Source of the DNA: Sulfurospirillum sp.
Lineage (GTDB): Bacteria; Campylobacterota; Campylobacteria; Campylobacterales; Sulfurospirillaceae
Assembly (NCBI GenBank): GCA_014859685.1
Contig: JACUTU010000001.1
Span: 397,416-461,415, forward strand
Reading direction: 5' to 3'
Length of the DNA: 64,000 nucleotides
Made by a program: the position numbers and the translations under genes. Shown piece after piece: positions 46,112 through 54,991 of this stretch (position 1 is the first letter of the stretch; the number at the start of each line of letters is the position of its first letter). The notes beneath the pieces were generated by a model that was given only the letters and a program-made list of their open reading frames with translations, was not told the origin of the DNA and did not search any database.

Positions 46112-46842
46112 TTAGTACTCTGAGCAAGATAAATAAAACATTAAGCGCAAGCGACAAATCATCAAATATCCAATTTAATGCTGCCTTGCCTATAAGTATC
46201 ACGGTACTTGAGCGTTTGGAGATGGATCGCTACACATTGCTTTTGGGCAATCGAAAATTTAAAACAAAATCACAAAAAAAACTACGATCTGGTGCGAAGT
46301 ATTGGGGAAATTTTGGCGAGAGCAAAGATGGCATTATCACAATCTCTGGGCTTTTAGAAAAACCCTCGCTCTTTCAAGATGGTGTGCATTTTTTACCTTT
46401 TGAATATCAAGAATTTATGCAAAAACTCATCAAGCAAACAGATGCAATGCGTGTATTTAAGGAGTGGCTCATCGACAATCTCGCTGATAAAAATACCGAT
46501 AGAGCAAATTTTATGATTTTAAGCGATATGCTGCTCGCTTTGCAAAAAAATATTTTTCACCTGCCATTGATGGGCGATTCAAAACCTTTTTTAATCCAAT
46601 TTCAAGCGTATACAAATGAGTTAGAATTTTACTTAGCACATGAAAATTTAGGGCCGCTCAAGGGTTTTTTGATACAAACTAAAGAAACTTCCAGCTTACG
46701 GCTAGAGGTATTTTTTGAAAAAACACTCTATTTTTTACAACAAGAATTTGACAAGATAAACTTACAAGCAGATTTACAAATCAAGAAAAATATCTCACCA
46801 CTTTATGATAAAAATATGCTCACACTGGATTTACAATGCTAA
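46108..46842 (+). CDS. Conserved protein of unknown function in the glmU-truA operon
   Basis: A 244-residue soluble protein. It has no signal peptide or recognised motif; it begins MISTLSKINKTLSASDKSSN and is rich in Lys, Leu and Phe. It overlaps coaBC and uppS, and the same position between coaBC and uppS is occupied by an uncharacterised gene in Campylobacter. That argues for a conserved role near cell-envelope synthesis. No function is assigned. Confidence 0.8.
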   Translation: MISTLSKINKTLSASDKSSNIQFNAALPISITVLERLEMDRYTLLLGNRKFKTKSQKKLRSGAKYWGNFGESKDGIITISGLLEKPSLFQDGVHFLPFEYQEFMQKLIKQTDAMRVFKEWLIDNLADKNTDRANFMILSDMLLALQKNIFHLPLMGDSKPFLIQFQAYTNELEFYLAHENLGPLKGFLIQTKETSSLRLEVFFEKTLYFLQQEFDKINLQADLQIKKNISPLYDKNMLTLDLQC

Positions 46843-47519
46843 AAAATCAACTCTCACACCTCGCTATCATTATGGATGGAAACGGCAGATGGGCGCAACA
46901 ACAAGGAAAAAATCGCTCTTTTGGGCATGAGATTGGGGCAAAAAATGTGAGAACCATTACAGAATATTGCGCCAAAAGAGGTATCGATTATCTTACACTA
47001 TATGCTTTTAGCACCGAAAATTGGAAACGCCCACAGGCTGAAATACAATTTTTGATGAAACTTTTGGAGAAATTTTTGAAAGATGAACAAAACGCACTAA
47101 TGCAAAATAATATCCGTTTTACCACCATTGGGGATCAAAGCAGATTTTCTGCTGCCTTGCAAAAACAGATCCAATCACTCCAAACAGCAACGGCACAAAA
47201 CAGTGGTTTAACACAAATTTTAGCGATAAATTATGGCTCAAAAGATGAAATCATACGCGCTATACACAAATTCAGAGAAAGTGGACTTGCTCTCAATGAA
47301 ACAAACTTTACACGGTGTTTGGACACAGTTGATTTTCCTGAAGTTGATCTACTTATCCGTACAGGTGGTGAGCAGAGACTCTCGAACTTTTTACTCTGGC
47401 AAGCTGCATATGCTGAACTTTATTTTACTAAAACTCTCTGGCCAGATTTTAGCATAAAAGAGCTTGCTAGTATGATTGATACTTACAAAAAAATATCTAG
47501 AAAGTTTGGTACAGTATGA
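46836..47519 (+). CDS. uppS: Undecaprenyl diphosphate synthase
   Basis: Cis-prenyltransferase that makes the C55 lipid carrier for peptidoglycan. The 227-residue protein has the P-loop-like IIMDGNGRWA at the start and FSTENWKRP in the middle. RTGGEQRLSNFLLWQ and AYAELYFTKTLWPDF stand at the end. Overlaps upstream by 7 bases and downstream by 4. Confidence 0.97.
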   Translation: MLKNQLSHLAIIMDGNGRWAQQQGKNRSFGHEIGAKNVRTITEYCAKRGIDYLTLYAFSTENWKRPQAEIQFLMKLLEKFLKDEQNALMQNNIRFTTIGDQSRFSAALQKQIQSLQTATAQNSGLTQILAINYGSKDEIIRAIHKFRESGLALNETNFTRCLDTVDFPEVDLLIRTGGEQRLSNFLLWQAAYAELYFTKTLWPDFSIKELASMIDTYKKISRKFGTV

Positions 47520-48247
47520 GTGAAATTATCTTTATTGCCCTTATCGGTTTGTGTGTTGGTTCTTTTCTTAATGTCGTCATTTTACGCATTCCAAAAGGTG
47601 AAAATATAGCATTTCCAGCATCTCATTGTCCTACATGTAAGCATTCATTACGATGGTACCACAACATTCCACTTCTCTCATGGGTATTTTTACGAGGCAA
47701 ATGTGCGTTCTGCCATACATCCATCTCGATACAATATCCACTCATTGAATTTGGAAGCACACTGCTGTTTATCCTTGCATTTTTACAAAGCGATACTCTT
47801 TTGCAAGCTGCCATCAGCGCTACTTTATTTAGTTTACTTTTGGCTCTAAGTATCATTGATCTTCGCTACAAGGCAGTTCCTGATAGTTTGAGTATCCCAG
47901 CATTTTTTATCGCTTTGTTTATGGATGATTTTCTTATATCTTTGCAAGCGGCACTCTTGTTAGCAGGTGCTTTTGCCATGCTTCGCATCATCATCTCATG
48001 GGTCATCAAAAAAGAAGCTATGGGAGAAGCAGATATTATCATAGCAGGTGTTATAGGTGGAGCTTTGGGCGTGCAACTTGGTTTATGTGCCATCTATATA
48101 GCAGCACTCATTGCATTGCCTATTTTTGTATATGTTGCTAAAAAAGGATATGAACTGCCTTTTATCCCTTTTTTAAGCCTAGGCTTATTGATCTCTTGGC
48201 TTGCAAAAATACGGATTTTAGAATTTATAGGAACATGGTATGCGTAG
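47516..48247 (+). CDS. Type IV prepilin peptidase
   Basis: A 243-residue polytopic aspartic protease and N-methyltransferase for prepilin-like proteins. The N-terminal cytoplasmic loop has two cysteine pairs, CPTCKHSL (coded across a TACATGTA copy) and CAFC. The catalytic aspartates are in DLRYKAVPD and GEADIIIAG. No pilin genes are near; the gene is kept in this operon across the group, and may process competence or type II-like pilins. Confidence 0.93.
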   Translation: MSEIIFIALIGLCVGSFLNVVILRIPKGENIAFPASHCPTCKHSLRWYHNIPLLSWVFLRGKCAFCHTSISIQYPLIEFGSTLLFILAFLQSDTLLQAAISATLFSLLLALSIIDLRYKAVPDSLSIPAFFIALFMDDFLISLQAALLLAGAFAMLRIIISWVIKKEAMGEADIIIAGVIGGALGVQLGLCAIYIAALIALPIFVYVAKKGYELPFIPFLSLGLLISWLAKIRILEFIGTWYA

Positions 48248-49265
48248 AGTCAATCACTATCTTTTGAAAAATTTTCTTTCCCTTTTTGGATCACTTTTTT
48301 TTATCCTTTTTTTTATAACTTCGGTTGTTTTTTTTATCAAAATTGCTACGCTTACTTCGATTATTAAGATAAACTTCCTCGAACTTGGCGAAATGTATCT
48401 CTATCTTTTGCCTCGCATTTTTCTCTATACCTTGCCTATCACCTTTTTTATCGCTGTATGCGTTTCTATGTATAATCTATCGAAAGAAAATGAAACAATC
48501 GTGCTTTTTACGCTTGGCTATCCACCGAGTAAAATCGCCAAATTTTTTATCTCTTTGGCTTCGTTTTTATGTCTCTTGCTTATTTTTGATTTTTTTGTAT
48601 TGGTTCCGCTTTCAAAGCAACTGAATCAAAATTTTATTGATTATAAAAAAGTTGAAGCAAAATTCAACATCAAAGCTACAGAATTTGGACAAAACTTTTC
48701 AGATTGGCTCGTATACATCAACCATATAGATGAAAATGGTAGCTACAACGATGTTGTGATGTACCAACAAAAAACAACCAAAGATGAGCAAAAACTCGTC
48801 ACTGCAAAAAGTGCGCAGGTTGATAATAGTTCAGGATTGTTGCAGTTAAAACTCGATGATGGCAAGATTTTTGAGATAGGCTCTCAAAAAATTGATCAGA
48901 CCAATTTTGAAAAAATGCTTATTAATTCGCTTTCACAAAATTTCATTACAGAAGTTTTAAGCATCAAAGAATATTGGAAAGAAGCATGGAATAATGAAAA
49001 ACGGTCTGCTGATTTTTCATTTTTTCTACTGATCGCACTTTTTCCACTTGCAAGTATTCATTTTGCTCTCTCCATCTCAATCGTTACTTATAGGTATGAA
49101 AAAAGGAGTATTTATCTGCAAATGTTTCTCTTTATAGCAGCATATATTGCTTCAATCATAGTGCTTGTAAACATACTCTTTTTTTATACTGTGTTTGTAG
49201 TATTTTTTGGTGCATTTATCATTTCATGGCTATTTTATCGCAAGAAGATTTTCGCAAGATATTAA
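48240..49265 (+). CDS. lptF: LptF/LptG-family LPS export permease
   Basis: A 341-residue membrane protein with TM helices at both ends and a periplasmic jellyroll-like middle. The opening RRVNHYLLKNFLSLFG and RIFLYTLPITFFIAVC fit the LptF/LptG permeases that, with LptB, pull LPS from the inner membrane. Which of the two it is cannot be fixed by eye. Overlaps the prepilin peptidase by 8 bases. Confidence 0.85.
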   Translation: MRRVNHYLLKNFLSLFGSLFFILFFITSVVFFIKIATLTSIIKINFLELGEMYLYLLPRIFLYTLPITFFIAVCVSMYNLSKENETIVLFTLGYPPSKIAKFFISLASFLCLLLIFDFFVLVPLSKQLNQNFIDYKKVEAKFNIKATEFGQNFSDWLVYINHIDENGSYNDVVMYQQKTTKDEQKLVTAKSAQVDNSSGLLQLKLDDGKIFEIGSQKIDQTNFEKMLINSLSQNFITEVLSIKEYWKEAWNNEKRSADFSFFLLIALFPLASIHFALSISIVTYRYEKRSIYLQMFLFIAAYIASIIVLVNILFFYTVFVVFFGAFIISWLFYRKKIFARY

Positions 49266-49266
49266 G

Positions 49267-50001
49267 ATGCACAAAGTAAAGATAGTCTTTAGCTATGATG
49301 GAAGCAAATATTTTGGCTTACAAATTCAAAAACAACAAACCAAAATGCCCACAGTTATAGGGGCATTTGCAGAAGCGCTCAAAGTACTTAACATCCAAAT
49401 GCCATTAGTAGCAAGTGGACGCACAGATAGGGGTGTACATGCCATCAGACAAGTCGCACATCTTGAAATTCCAGATTTTTGGAGCGATCTTAATAAGTTG
49501 CAAACTAAATTAAACGAGCTTTTAGATGCAAGTATTTATGTGCAAAGTATAATAAACTGTAAACAAAGTTTTCATGCCCGCTATCACGCTACCAAAAGGC
49601 ATTATCGCTATGTCTTGCACACTGGAAAAATTTCTCCTTTTTTAGCACCTTATGCCTTACATGTAGAAGAACTTGATGTCCAAAAACTTGATTTTGCACT
49701 TCAAAATTTTGTGGGCATTCATAATTTTGAATTTTTTCATAAAAAGGGAGATATTGCGCAAAACTACTTTCGACAAATCTACAAAGCGCGGGCGTATGCG
49801 TATAAAAATTACATCATCATTAGCTTTATCGGTAGTTCATTTTTACGCTCACAGGTGCGAATGATGAGTGATTTTGCCATCAAGATAGCAAAAGGAGAAT
49901 TGAATCAAGAACAATTACAAGAACAATTGTATTGCCAAAAAAAACACTCTTATATGCTCACGCCACCAAATGGACTCTATCTTAGTCGTGTTCACTACTA
50001 G
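49267..50001 (+). CDS. truA: tRNA pseudouridine(38-40) synthase
   Basis: Modifies U38-U40 in the anticodon arm. The 244-residue protein has FSYDGSKYFGLQIQ and the catalytic SGRTDRGVHAIRQ (Asp near residue 50). SFLRSQVRMM is near the end. The longer frame from 49207 overlaps lptF; ATG 49267, one base after the lptF stop, is the natural start. Its TAG overlaps the dgkA stop on the other strand in CTAG. Confidence 0.95.
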   Translation: MHKVKIVFSYDGSKYFGLQIQKQQTKMPTVIGAFAEALKVLNIQMPLVASGRTDRGVHAIRQVAHLEIPDFWSDLNKLQTKLNELLDASIYVQSIINCKQSFHARYHATKRHYRYVLHTGKISPFLAPYALHVEELDVQKLDFALQNFVGIHNFEFFHKKGDIAQNYFRQIYKARAYAYKNYIIISFIGSSFLRSQVRMMSDFAIKIAKGELNQEQLQEQLYCQKKHSYMLTPPNGLYLSRVHY

Positions 50002-50360
50002 AAAAAATTGCTATAAATCACAAAAAACCAAGTACTGCAAGCGATGGCAATACTCAAGAAAACGACACTACTGCCAACATCTTTTGCTCTGCCTGCCATT
50101 GGATGGTATTCTTTAGTCACCAAATCAACCACTCGCTCGATCGCACTATTGATACTCTCAGCCACCAACACTTGCATAAGCGTTATAAAAAGAAGCAATT
50201 TTTCGATGATGGACAAGTCTATAAAAAAAAGTGCCGGCACCAATACAAGTGCAAATATGAGTTCAATCTTAAATGATTTTTCATTCGATATGATATCTAC
50301 TAAACCTTTTAGTGCGTAGCTTGTATTTTTAAAAAAATTATACTTTGGCTGATTTCTCAT
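49998..50360 (-). CDS. dgkA: Diacylglycerol kinase
   Basis: A 120-residue membrane kinase with three TM helices; recycles diacylglycerol produced by phosphoethanolamine transferases. NTSYALKGLVDIISNEKSFK, VAESINSAIERVVDLV and the final GRAKDVGSSVVFLSIA are diagnostic. It overlaps the upstream eptA by four bases, which fits: EptA releases diacylglycerol. Confidence 0.95.
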   Translation of the reverse strand: MRNQPKYNFFKNTSYALKGLVDIISNEKSFKIELIFALVLVPALFFIDLSIIEKLLLFITLMQVLVAESINSAIERVVDLVTKEYHPMAGRAKDVGSSVVFLSIAIACSTWFFVIYSNFF

Positions 50361-51952
50361 CGAACATCCTTGTTAAAAATATCTTTTTTTGAATCATAAG
50401 AGACTGTACTGACGCCCATAATACCAAGTATTGAATGAAAAAGATTGTCATGCGAATACTCTTTGTGAGCGTTTTTTTGTAACTGTGCAAACCCGACTCT
50501 CTCTTTGATGCGTTCACTCCCTATCCACACCATACTAGCAACTCTTTTTTGTGCAATAGGTGCCATTATATAGGGCATACCATGCAAATAAATTCCATTT
50601 TCGCCCAAAGACTCACCGTGATCACTCATATAAATCATTGCCGTTTCAAACATACCTTGCTTGCTTTTAAGATACGCTATGACTTTGGAGAGAAAAAAGT
50701 CTGTATAAAGTGCTGTGTTGTCATAAGTATTGCTTATCTCCTCGATAGTGCAATTTTCGATCTGATTACTCTTACATGTAGGCGTAAATCTTTCAAATTC
50801 TTGCGGATAGCGTTTAAAATATGCTGGTCCATGGTTTCCCATTTGGTGTAAAACTATAAAAATATTGTCTTTATTTTGTTTTGCAATAAAATCATCAAGT
50901 CCCACAAGCATCCCGATATCACGACACTCGCCTTCGCATATGCTATTTGTTGCTGGTGTTCTAAAATCCTCATACACCACTCGTTGTGCCACACCTTTTG
51001 AATCTGAATTATTATCCCTCCATAGTACGCTCACTGCTTGCGTGTGTTGCAAAACATCAAGAACTGATGCAGTTGAGATACCTTTAAGATACGAATAATT
51101 GCTCCTATCATACACAGAAAACATACAAGGCACACTATGTGCTGTACTTGTACCACATGAAAAGAGATTTGAAAAGCTTATCACATCCTCTTTTTCTAAC
51201 AATGGATTTGTTTTTTTCTCGTATCCATTGAGAGAAAGGCGATCGGCTCGAAGCGTTTCTCCTAAAACCATAATCATAAGTTTTTTATGCGGATCATGCA
51301 TCTTTGCATCAAGCCCGATATCTTTAAAATCAGGCTTTTTAGCGTAAGTTTTAACGATATATTTTCCAAAAGAATAGAGCGTGTAGGTTGGATTTGTATA
51401 ATAGCGAAGCGGTTTGTGTTCTCTAAAAAATGAAGTGTAGTATTTGCTAAAGCTAAGCAATACGATCATTATTATCAAGATACATGTAAAAATATACACA
51501 ATTTTGTACAAAATTTCACGAGGAAAGCTCGCATAGATGATTTTTGTTTTTACAATAAAATAGCTAGGAACTATTGCTAAGACAAAAAGATAGAGGAGCA
51601 TTTTACTATTTACGAGATCTGCGGTTTCTTTCAAATCTGTTTGCATCGAATTGCGAATCATCTCATCATCAATCGCAATACTGTATGTCATCATAAAATA
51701 ATTAGTTATAGCACTCAAAAAAAGCATAAAGATCAAAGTAATTTTCAGCGTAAATCGAGTTGTTATGAGTACAAAAATAAGAACGATAAGTGCCCATAAA
51801 AAAATTACTGTAGAGAGTAAAAAGCCACTATTTTGCCAAGTAAATGGAAATACTTTGAGTACATTTTGCATAAAATTTATATTGTCAAATACAACAATAA
51901 AAAACGCAGTAAATAAAATTACAACAATTGGAGAGACACCTTTTCTTCTCAT
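50357..51952 (-). CDS. eptA: Phosphoethanolamine transferase
   Basis: Inner-membrane enzyme transferring phosphoethanolamine from phosphatidylethanolamine to lipid A or other acceptors. Several N-terminal TM helices (about 1-165) precede a periplasmic alkaline-phosphatase-like domain. That domain has VLGETLRADRLSLNGY, the nucleophile Thr in CGTSTAHSVPCMFS, and YMSDHGESLGE with HGMPY. In Campylobacter the corresponding enzyme is called EptC and also modifies flagellar FlgG. Length 531 residues. Confidence 0.92.
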   Translation of the reverse strand: MRRKGVSPIVVILFTAFFIVVFDNINFMQNVLKVFPFTWQNSGFLLSTVIFLWALIVLIFVLITTRFTLKITLIFMLFLSAITNYFMMTYSIAIDDEMIRNSMQTDLKETADLVNSKMLLYLFVLAIVPSYFIVKTKIIYASFPREILYKIVYIFTCILIIMIVLLSFSKYYTSFFREHKPLRYYTNPTYTLYSFGKYIVKTYAKKPDFKDIGLDAKMHDPHKKLMIMVLGETLRADRLSLNGYEKKTNPLLEKEDVISFSNLFSCGTSTAHSVPCMFSVYDRSNYSYLKGISTASVLDVLQHTQAVSVLWRDNNSDSKGVAQRVVYEDFRTPATNSICEGECRDIGMLVGLDDFIAKQNKDNIFIVLHQMGNHGPAYFKRYPQEFERFTPTCKSNQIENCTIEEISNTYDNTALYTDFFLSKVIAYLKSKQGMFETAMIYMSDHGESLGENGIYLHGMPYIMAPIAQKRVASMVWIGSERIKERVGFAQLQKNAHKEYSHDNLFHSILGIMGVSTVSYDSKKDIFNKDVR

Positions 51953-53181
51953 GACTTTACCATCTCTCCACCAACAAAAACTTTTGTGATAGCTCCATAA
52001 AGCGTTTCACCTGCGTATAAAGAACTTATCTCGCTCACTTTTTGCATAACTTTAGGGTCAAAAATCACCAAATCAGCATCAAACCCTTCAGCAACAGTTC
52101 CTTTATTTTGCAAGCCTAAAATCTTTGCTGGGTTTTTACTCATCAGTTCCATCAAAGTAAACATATCAATATAACCTTTTTTCACCAAAAAAGTATATGC
52201 CAAAGCAAGATACTCCTCGATAGCCCCCAATCCAAACGCTGCATCTTCAAAGGCAACATCTTTATACACGATCGATTTTGGTGCATGTGCTGCTGTAAGC
52301 AAATCGATATCACCGTTACACAAAGCTTCTAAAAGCCCCAATCGCTCCTCTTCATCACGAAGTGGCGGCATAATCTTGGCATAAGTATTGAATCCATTGC
52401 AAGCGCTATCATTTTTGATGAGATGATGGATCGAAACTTCTTTATACATTTTTGAATCTTGCTTATCGCAAGCCTTAATTATATCAAGTGATCTTTTGGT
52501 GGAAAGTTTTTGAAAAACAACAGACACTCCAAATGCACTTGCCATCTGGGTTATTTTAGCAACTTCTGTATTTTGTGAAAGTTTTGAAATACCAGATAGC
52601 CCGAGCTTAGCAGAGATTATCCCTTCGTGCATCACGCCGTTATCATCCAAAGAGGGATCATAGCAGCTACAAAAAAATGGCTTATCTTTCATTAAAGCGT
52701 ACTGCATACCTCTCTTGAGCAAGTTTGATGCACACGCAGAAGTGCTAAAAATAGCACAAGCTCCATTGTTGAGCAAAGTTGCGATATTGTTCAATTTTTC
52801 TTGATTTTCTCCGCTTAAAGGCGCTGCCACAAGCAAATTTGCATCTTGCATATCGGCTTTGATTTTAAAGTGTTCAAGCTGGATAGAACTATCTAAACTA
52901 GGGGTAAAATCAGGCATAATCACCGCAGTACTCACTCCGCCATTTAATGCTGAAGCACTCAATTTCTCAAGGCTTGACTCGTTTAGTTGTGAATTTGCCA
53001 AACGAACATTGAGATCAATTACTCCAGCAAGCAAAAAATTGCCCACAGCATCAATCACTTCACAACCGTTTTGTGCATCTATACTTTGGGCTATCTTCTC
53101 AATTTTTCCATCTTTGATCAAAAGATCTCGCCGCACCTCTTGATTATTTTCAAATATGATTGCATTTTTTATAAGCTTCAT
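51949..53181 (-). CDS. pyrC2: Dihydroorotase-like protein lacking the metal site (PyrC2 type)
   Basis: A 410-residue amidohydrolase-fold protein whose order of segments matches type I dihydroorotase. The metal ligands are gone, however: the usual DxHxH reads DLNVR, the HCED region reads SCYDPS, and the TDHAPH region reads TAAHAPKS. Substrate-side NPPLR is kept as MPPLRDEEE. This resembles the non-catalytic dihydroorotases that help assemble aspartate transcarbamoylase. A second gene at this position next to gpsA is annotated pyrC2 in Campylobacter as I recall. Overlaps its neighbours by 4 bases. Confidence 0.85.
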   Translation of the reverse strand: MKLIKNAIIFENNQEVRRDLLIKDGKIEKIAQSIDAQNGCEVIDAVGNFLLAGVIDLNVRLANSQLNESSLEKLSASALNGGVSTAVIMPDFTPSLDSSIQLEHFKIKADMQDANLLVAAPLSGENQEKLNNIATLLNNGACAIFSTSACASNLLKRGMQYALMKDKPFFCSCYDPSLDDNGVMHEGIISAKLGLSGISKLSQNTEVAKITQMASAFGVSVVFQKLSTKRSLDIIKACDKQDSKMYKEVSIHHLIKNDSACNGFNTYAKIMPPLRDEEERLGLLEALCNGDIDLLTAAHAPKSIVYKDVAFEDAAFGLGAIEEYLALAYTFLVKKGYIDMFTLMELMSKNPAKILGLQNKGTVAEGFDADLVIFDPKVMQKVSEISSLYAGETLYGAITKVFVGGEMVKS

Positions 53182-54104
53182 AATCCCTCTTTTAATTTTT
53201 TAATTCTGTTATATGCCCTAGCAATCTGTTCTTCGCTCAAATCTCCCTCTTGTATCGCTTTATAGATAATTTCTCGCACGACTTTTGGAATGTTTGAATT
53301 GTTGTAAAAATAGGAGGAAAAAAAGAGTATATCTACTCCTGAATTTATTGCCTTGGTGATATTTTGTGCTAAAGTATGCCTCTCTTGCAAAGTTTTTGAA
53401 AGCATATCATCACTGATTATAACGCCATTATAACCCATGCGAATTCTTAAAATATCTCGTATGATCTTTTGTGAGTGCAATGCAACAAGATCCTTATCGA
53501 GTGCCTCAAATACTGATTGACTTGGCATAATCATATCAATTTTATCGTGTTTTATAAGCGAATAATACGGTTTCATGGCTTCAAATCGCCACAGATTTGG
53601 AACTCCTGGAAAATGTTTTGCAACACTAAAAATTTTTGCTTTGTGCAATGCATCTATAAAAACAGAGCCATAAGCTAGCACAATCTCCTCATTTTCACCG
53701 TCCAAATCAAAACTAGGAGCAAATAAAAGATTGATGCCGGCATCTTTGAGTGTATTGGCAAGTTTTTCATAACGCAAAGAGGCGTTTGCAAGCGTTTCAT
53801 TTAAAGCCAAATTATTTGTATCATTCATCGCCATAAAAAGAGGTAAAGAGGATTTGTTACTTTTTTTCAAAGAAGTTATGAGTGTTTTGAGTTGTGTTTG
53901 ATTTTCGATATTTCGTTCAAGCACAACAACCCCGCTTATCCTTGAAAATTCTATATCATTTTTAATCTGTTCGATCCACTTATCGCCATCCACTTTTCCA
54001 CTAAAGCCTGTGAGAATCATCTGTGAAATCATCAAATCAAGCTGTGGCACTTTTGAAGCATTCAAGAAAGTAAGTAAAAAAGCTATGATAAAAAGCTGCT
54101 TCAT
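53178..54104 (-). CDS. Exported GH3-family homologue, probably degenerate
   Basis: A 308-residue protein with a signal peptide (KQLFIIAFLLTFLNA) and a NagZ-like barrel: KHFPG near residue 163 and the nucleophile segment VIISDDMLSK near 230. Compared with NagZ, the flexible loop that carries the catalytic Asp-His pair (KHFPGHG...DSH) is shortened to KHFPGVPNLWRFE. The substrate-binding DQEGGRV is replaced by MNDTNN. Activity is doubtful; it may have become a binding protein. Part of the gpsA-pyrC2 operon. Confidence 0.8.
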   Translation of the reverse strand: MKQLFIIAFLLTFLNASKVPQLDLMISQMILTGFSGKVDGDKWIEQIKNDIEFSRISGVVVLERNIENQTQLKTLITSLKKSNKSSLPLFMAMNDTNNLALNETLANASLRYEKLANTLKDAGINLLFAPSFDLDGENEEIVLAYGSVFIDALHKAKIFSVAKHFPGVPNLWRFEAMKPYYSLIKHDKIDMIMPSQSVFEALDKDLVALHSQKIIRDILRIRMGYNGVIISDDMLSKTLQERHTLAQNITKAINSGVDILFFSSYFYNNSNIPKVVREIIYKAIQEGDLSEEQIARAYNRIKKLKEGL

Positions 54105-54991
54105 CGATCCGCCAACAAGTCATAAAGGCTCTGTTTTGGAGATTTTCCCTGCAATATCTCATGTACTTCATGTGCAATTGGTGTGTAAATTTTGTGTTTA
54201 AGTGAGAGTTGCTTGATGGCTTCACTCGTAAAAACACCCTCTGCCACTTCACCAAGCCTCTGTAAAATCTGTGACAATTCTTCGCCTTTTGCAAGTCCTA
54301 AGCCAACACGATAATTTCTTGAAAGCGTACTTGATGCGGTAAGAAAAAGATCTCCAGCTCCACTTAAACCCAAAAAAGTGTCCTCTTTAGCACCAAAAAT
54401 CAGTCCAAAGCGTTGCATCTCAACAAGCCCTCGTGAAATCAAACTAGCTCTTGCATTATTTCCAAGTTCCAATCCATCACAAATCCCACTCGCTATCGCT
54501 AAAACATTTTTATATGCACCACAAATCTCAGCGCCTATTACATCGGTGCTTGTATATGTTTTCATAAAATTTGGAAAAAAAGCACTCAACTCTTTGCTGA
54601 GCGTTTCATTGTGCGAATTTATCACCACACAAGTTGGCAATGATTGCATCACCTCAGTAGCAAAAGAGGGTCCTGAGAGAAAAGCAAGATGTGAAGAGGG
54701 AACATACTGGCTGTATATTTCATTTAAAAATGCTCCGCTTCCTTGTTCGATACCCTTGGCAGCAACAAGAATTTTTTGTCCATCAAACACAAAGTTTTCA
54801 GCTAACCATTGCCTTATCATTTGGGCTGGGAGTGCAAATATAAGATACTTACATGTAAGTGCATCTTGGAGTGAAACAAAATGCTCAAGCTCTTTTTTGG
54901 TTCTTGAAGTTATCTTACATGTAAGCTTTTGTGAAATCGCAAAATGCAACGCTGTTCCCCATTTTCCAGCCCCAATAATCGCTATACTCAT
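54101..54991 (-). CDS. gpsA: Glycerol-3-phosphate dehydrogenase (NAD(P)+)
   Basis: Makes sn-glycerol 3-phosphate for phospholipids. The 296-residue protein has IIGAGKWGTALHFA at the start, LVAAKGIEQGSG, FLSGPSFATEV and AYKNVLAIASGICDGLELG with the catalytic lysine. LSGAGDLFLT and SRNYRVGLGLAKGE follow. Overlaps both neighbours by 4 bases. Confidence 0.96.
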   Translation of the reverse strand: MSIAIIGAGKWGTALHFAISQKLTCKITSRTKKELEHFVSLQDALTCKYLIFALPAQMIRQWLAENFVFDGQKILVAAKGIEQGSGAFLNEIYSQYVPSSHLAFLSGPSFATEVMQSLPTCVVINSHNETLSKELSAFFPNFMKTYTSTDVIGAEICGAYKNVLAIASGICDGLELGNNARASLISRGLVEMQRFGLIFGAKEDTFLGLSGAGDLFLTASSTLSRNYRVGLGLAKGEELSQILQRLGEVAEGVFTSEAIKQLSLKHKIYTPIAHEVHEILQGKSPKQSLYDLLADR

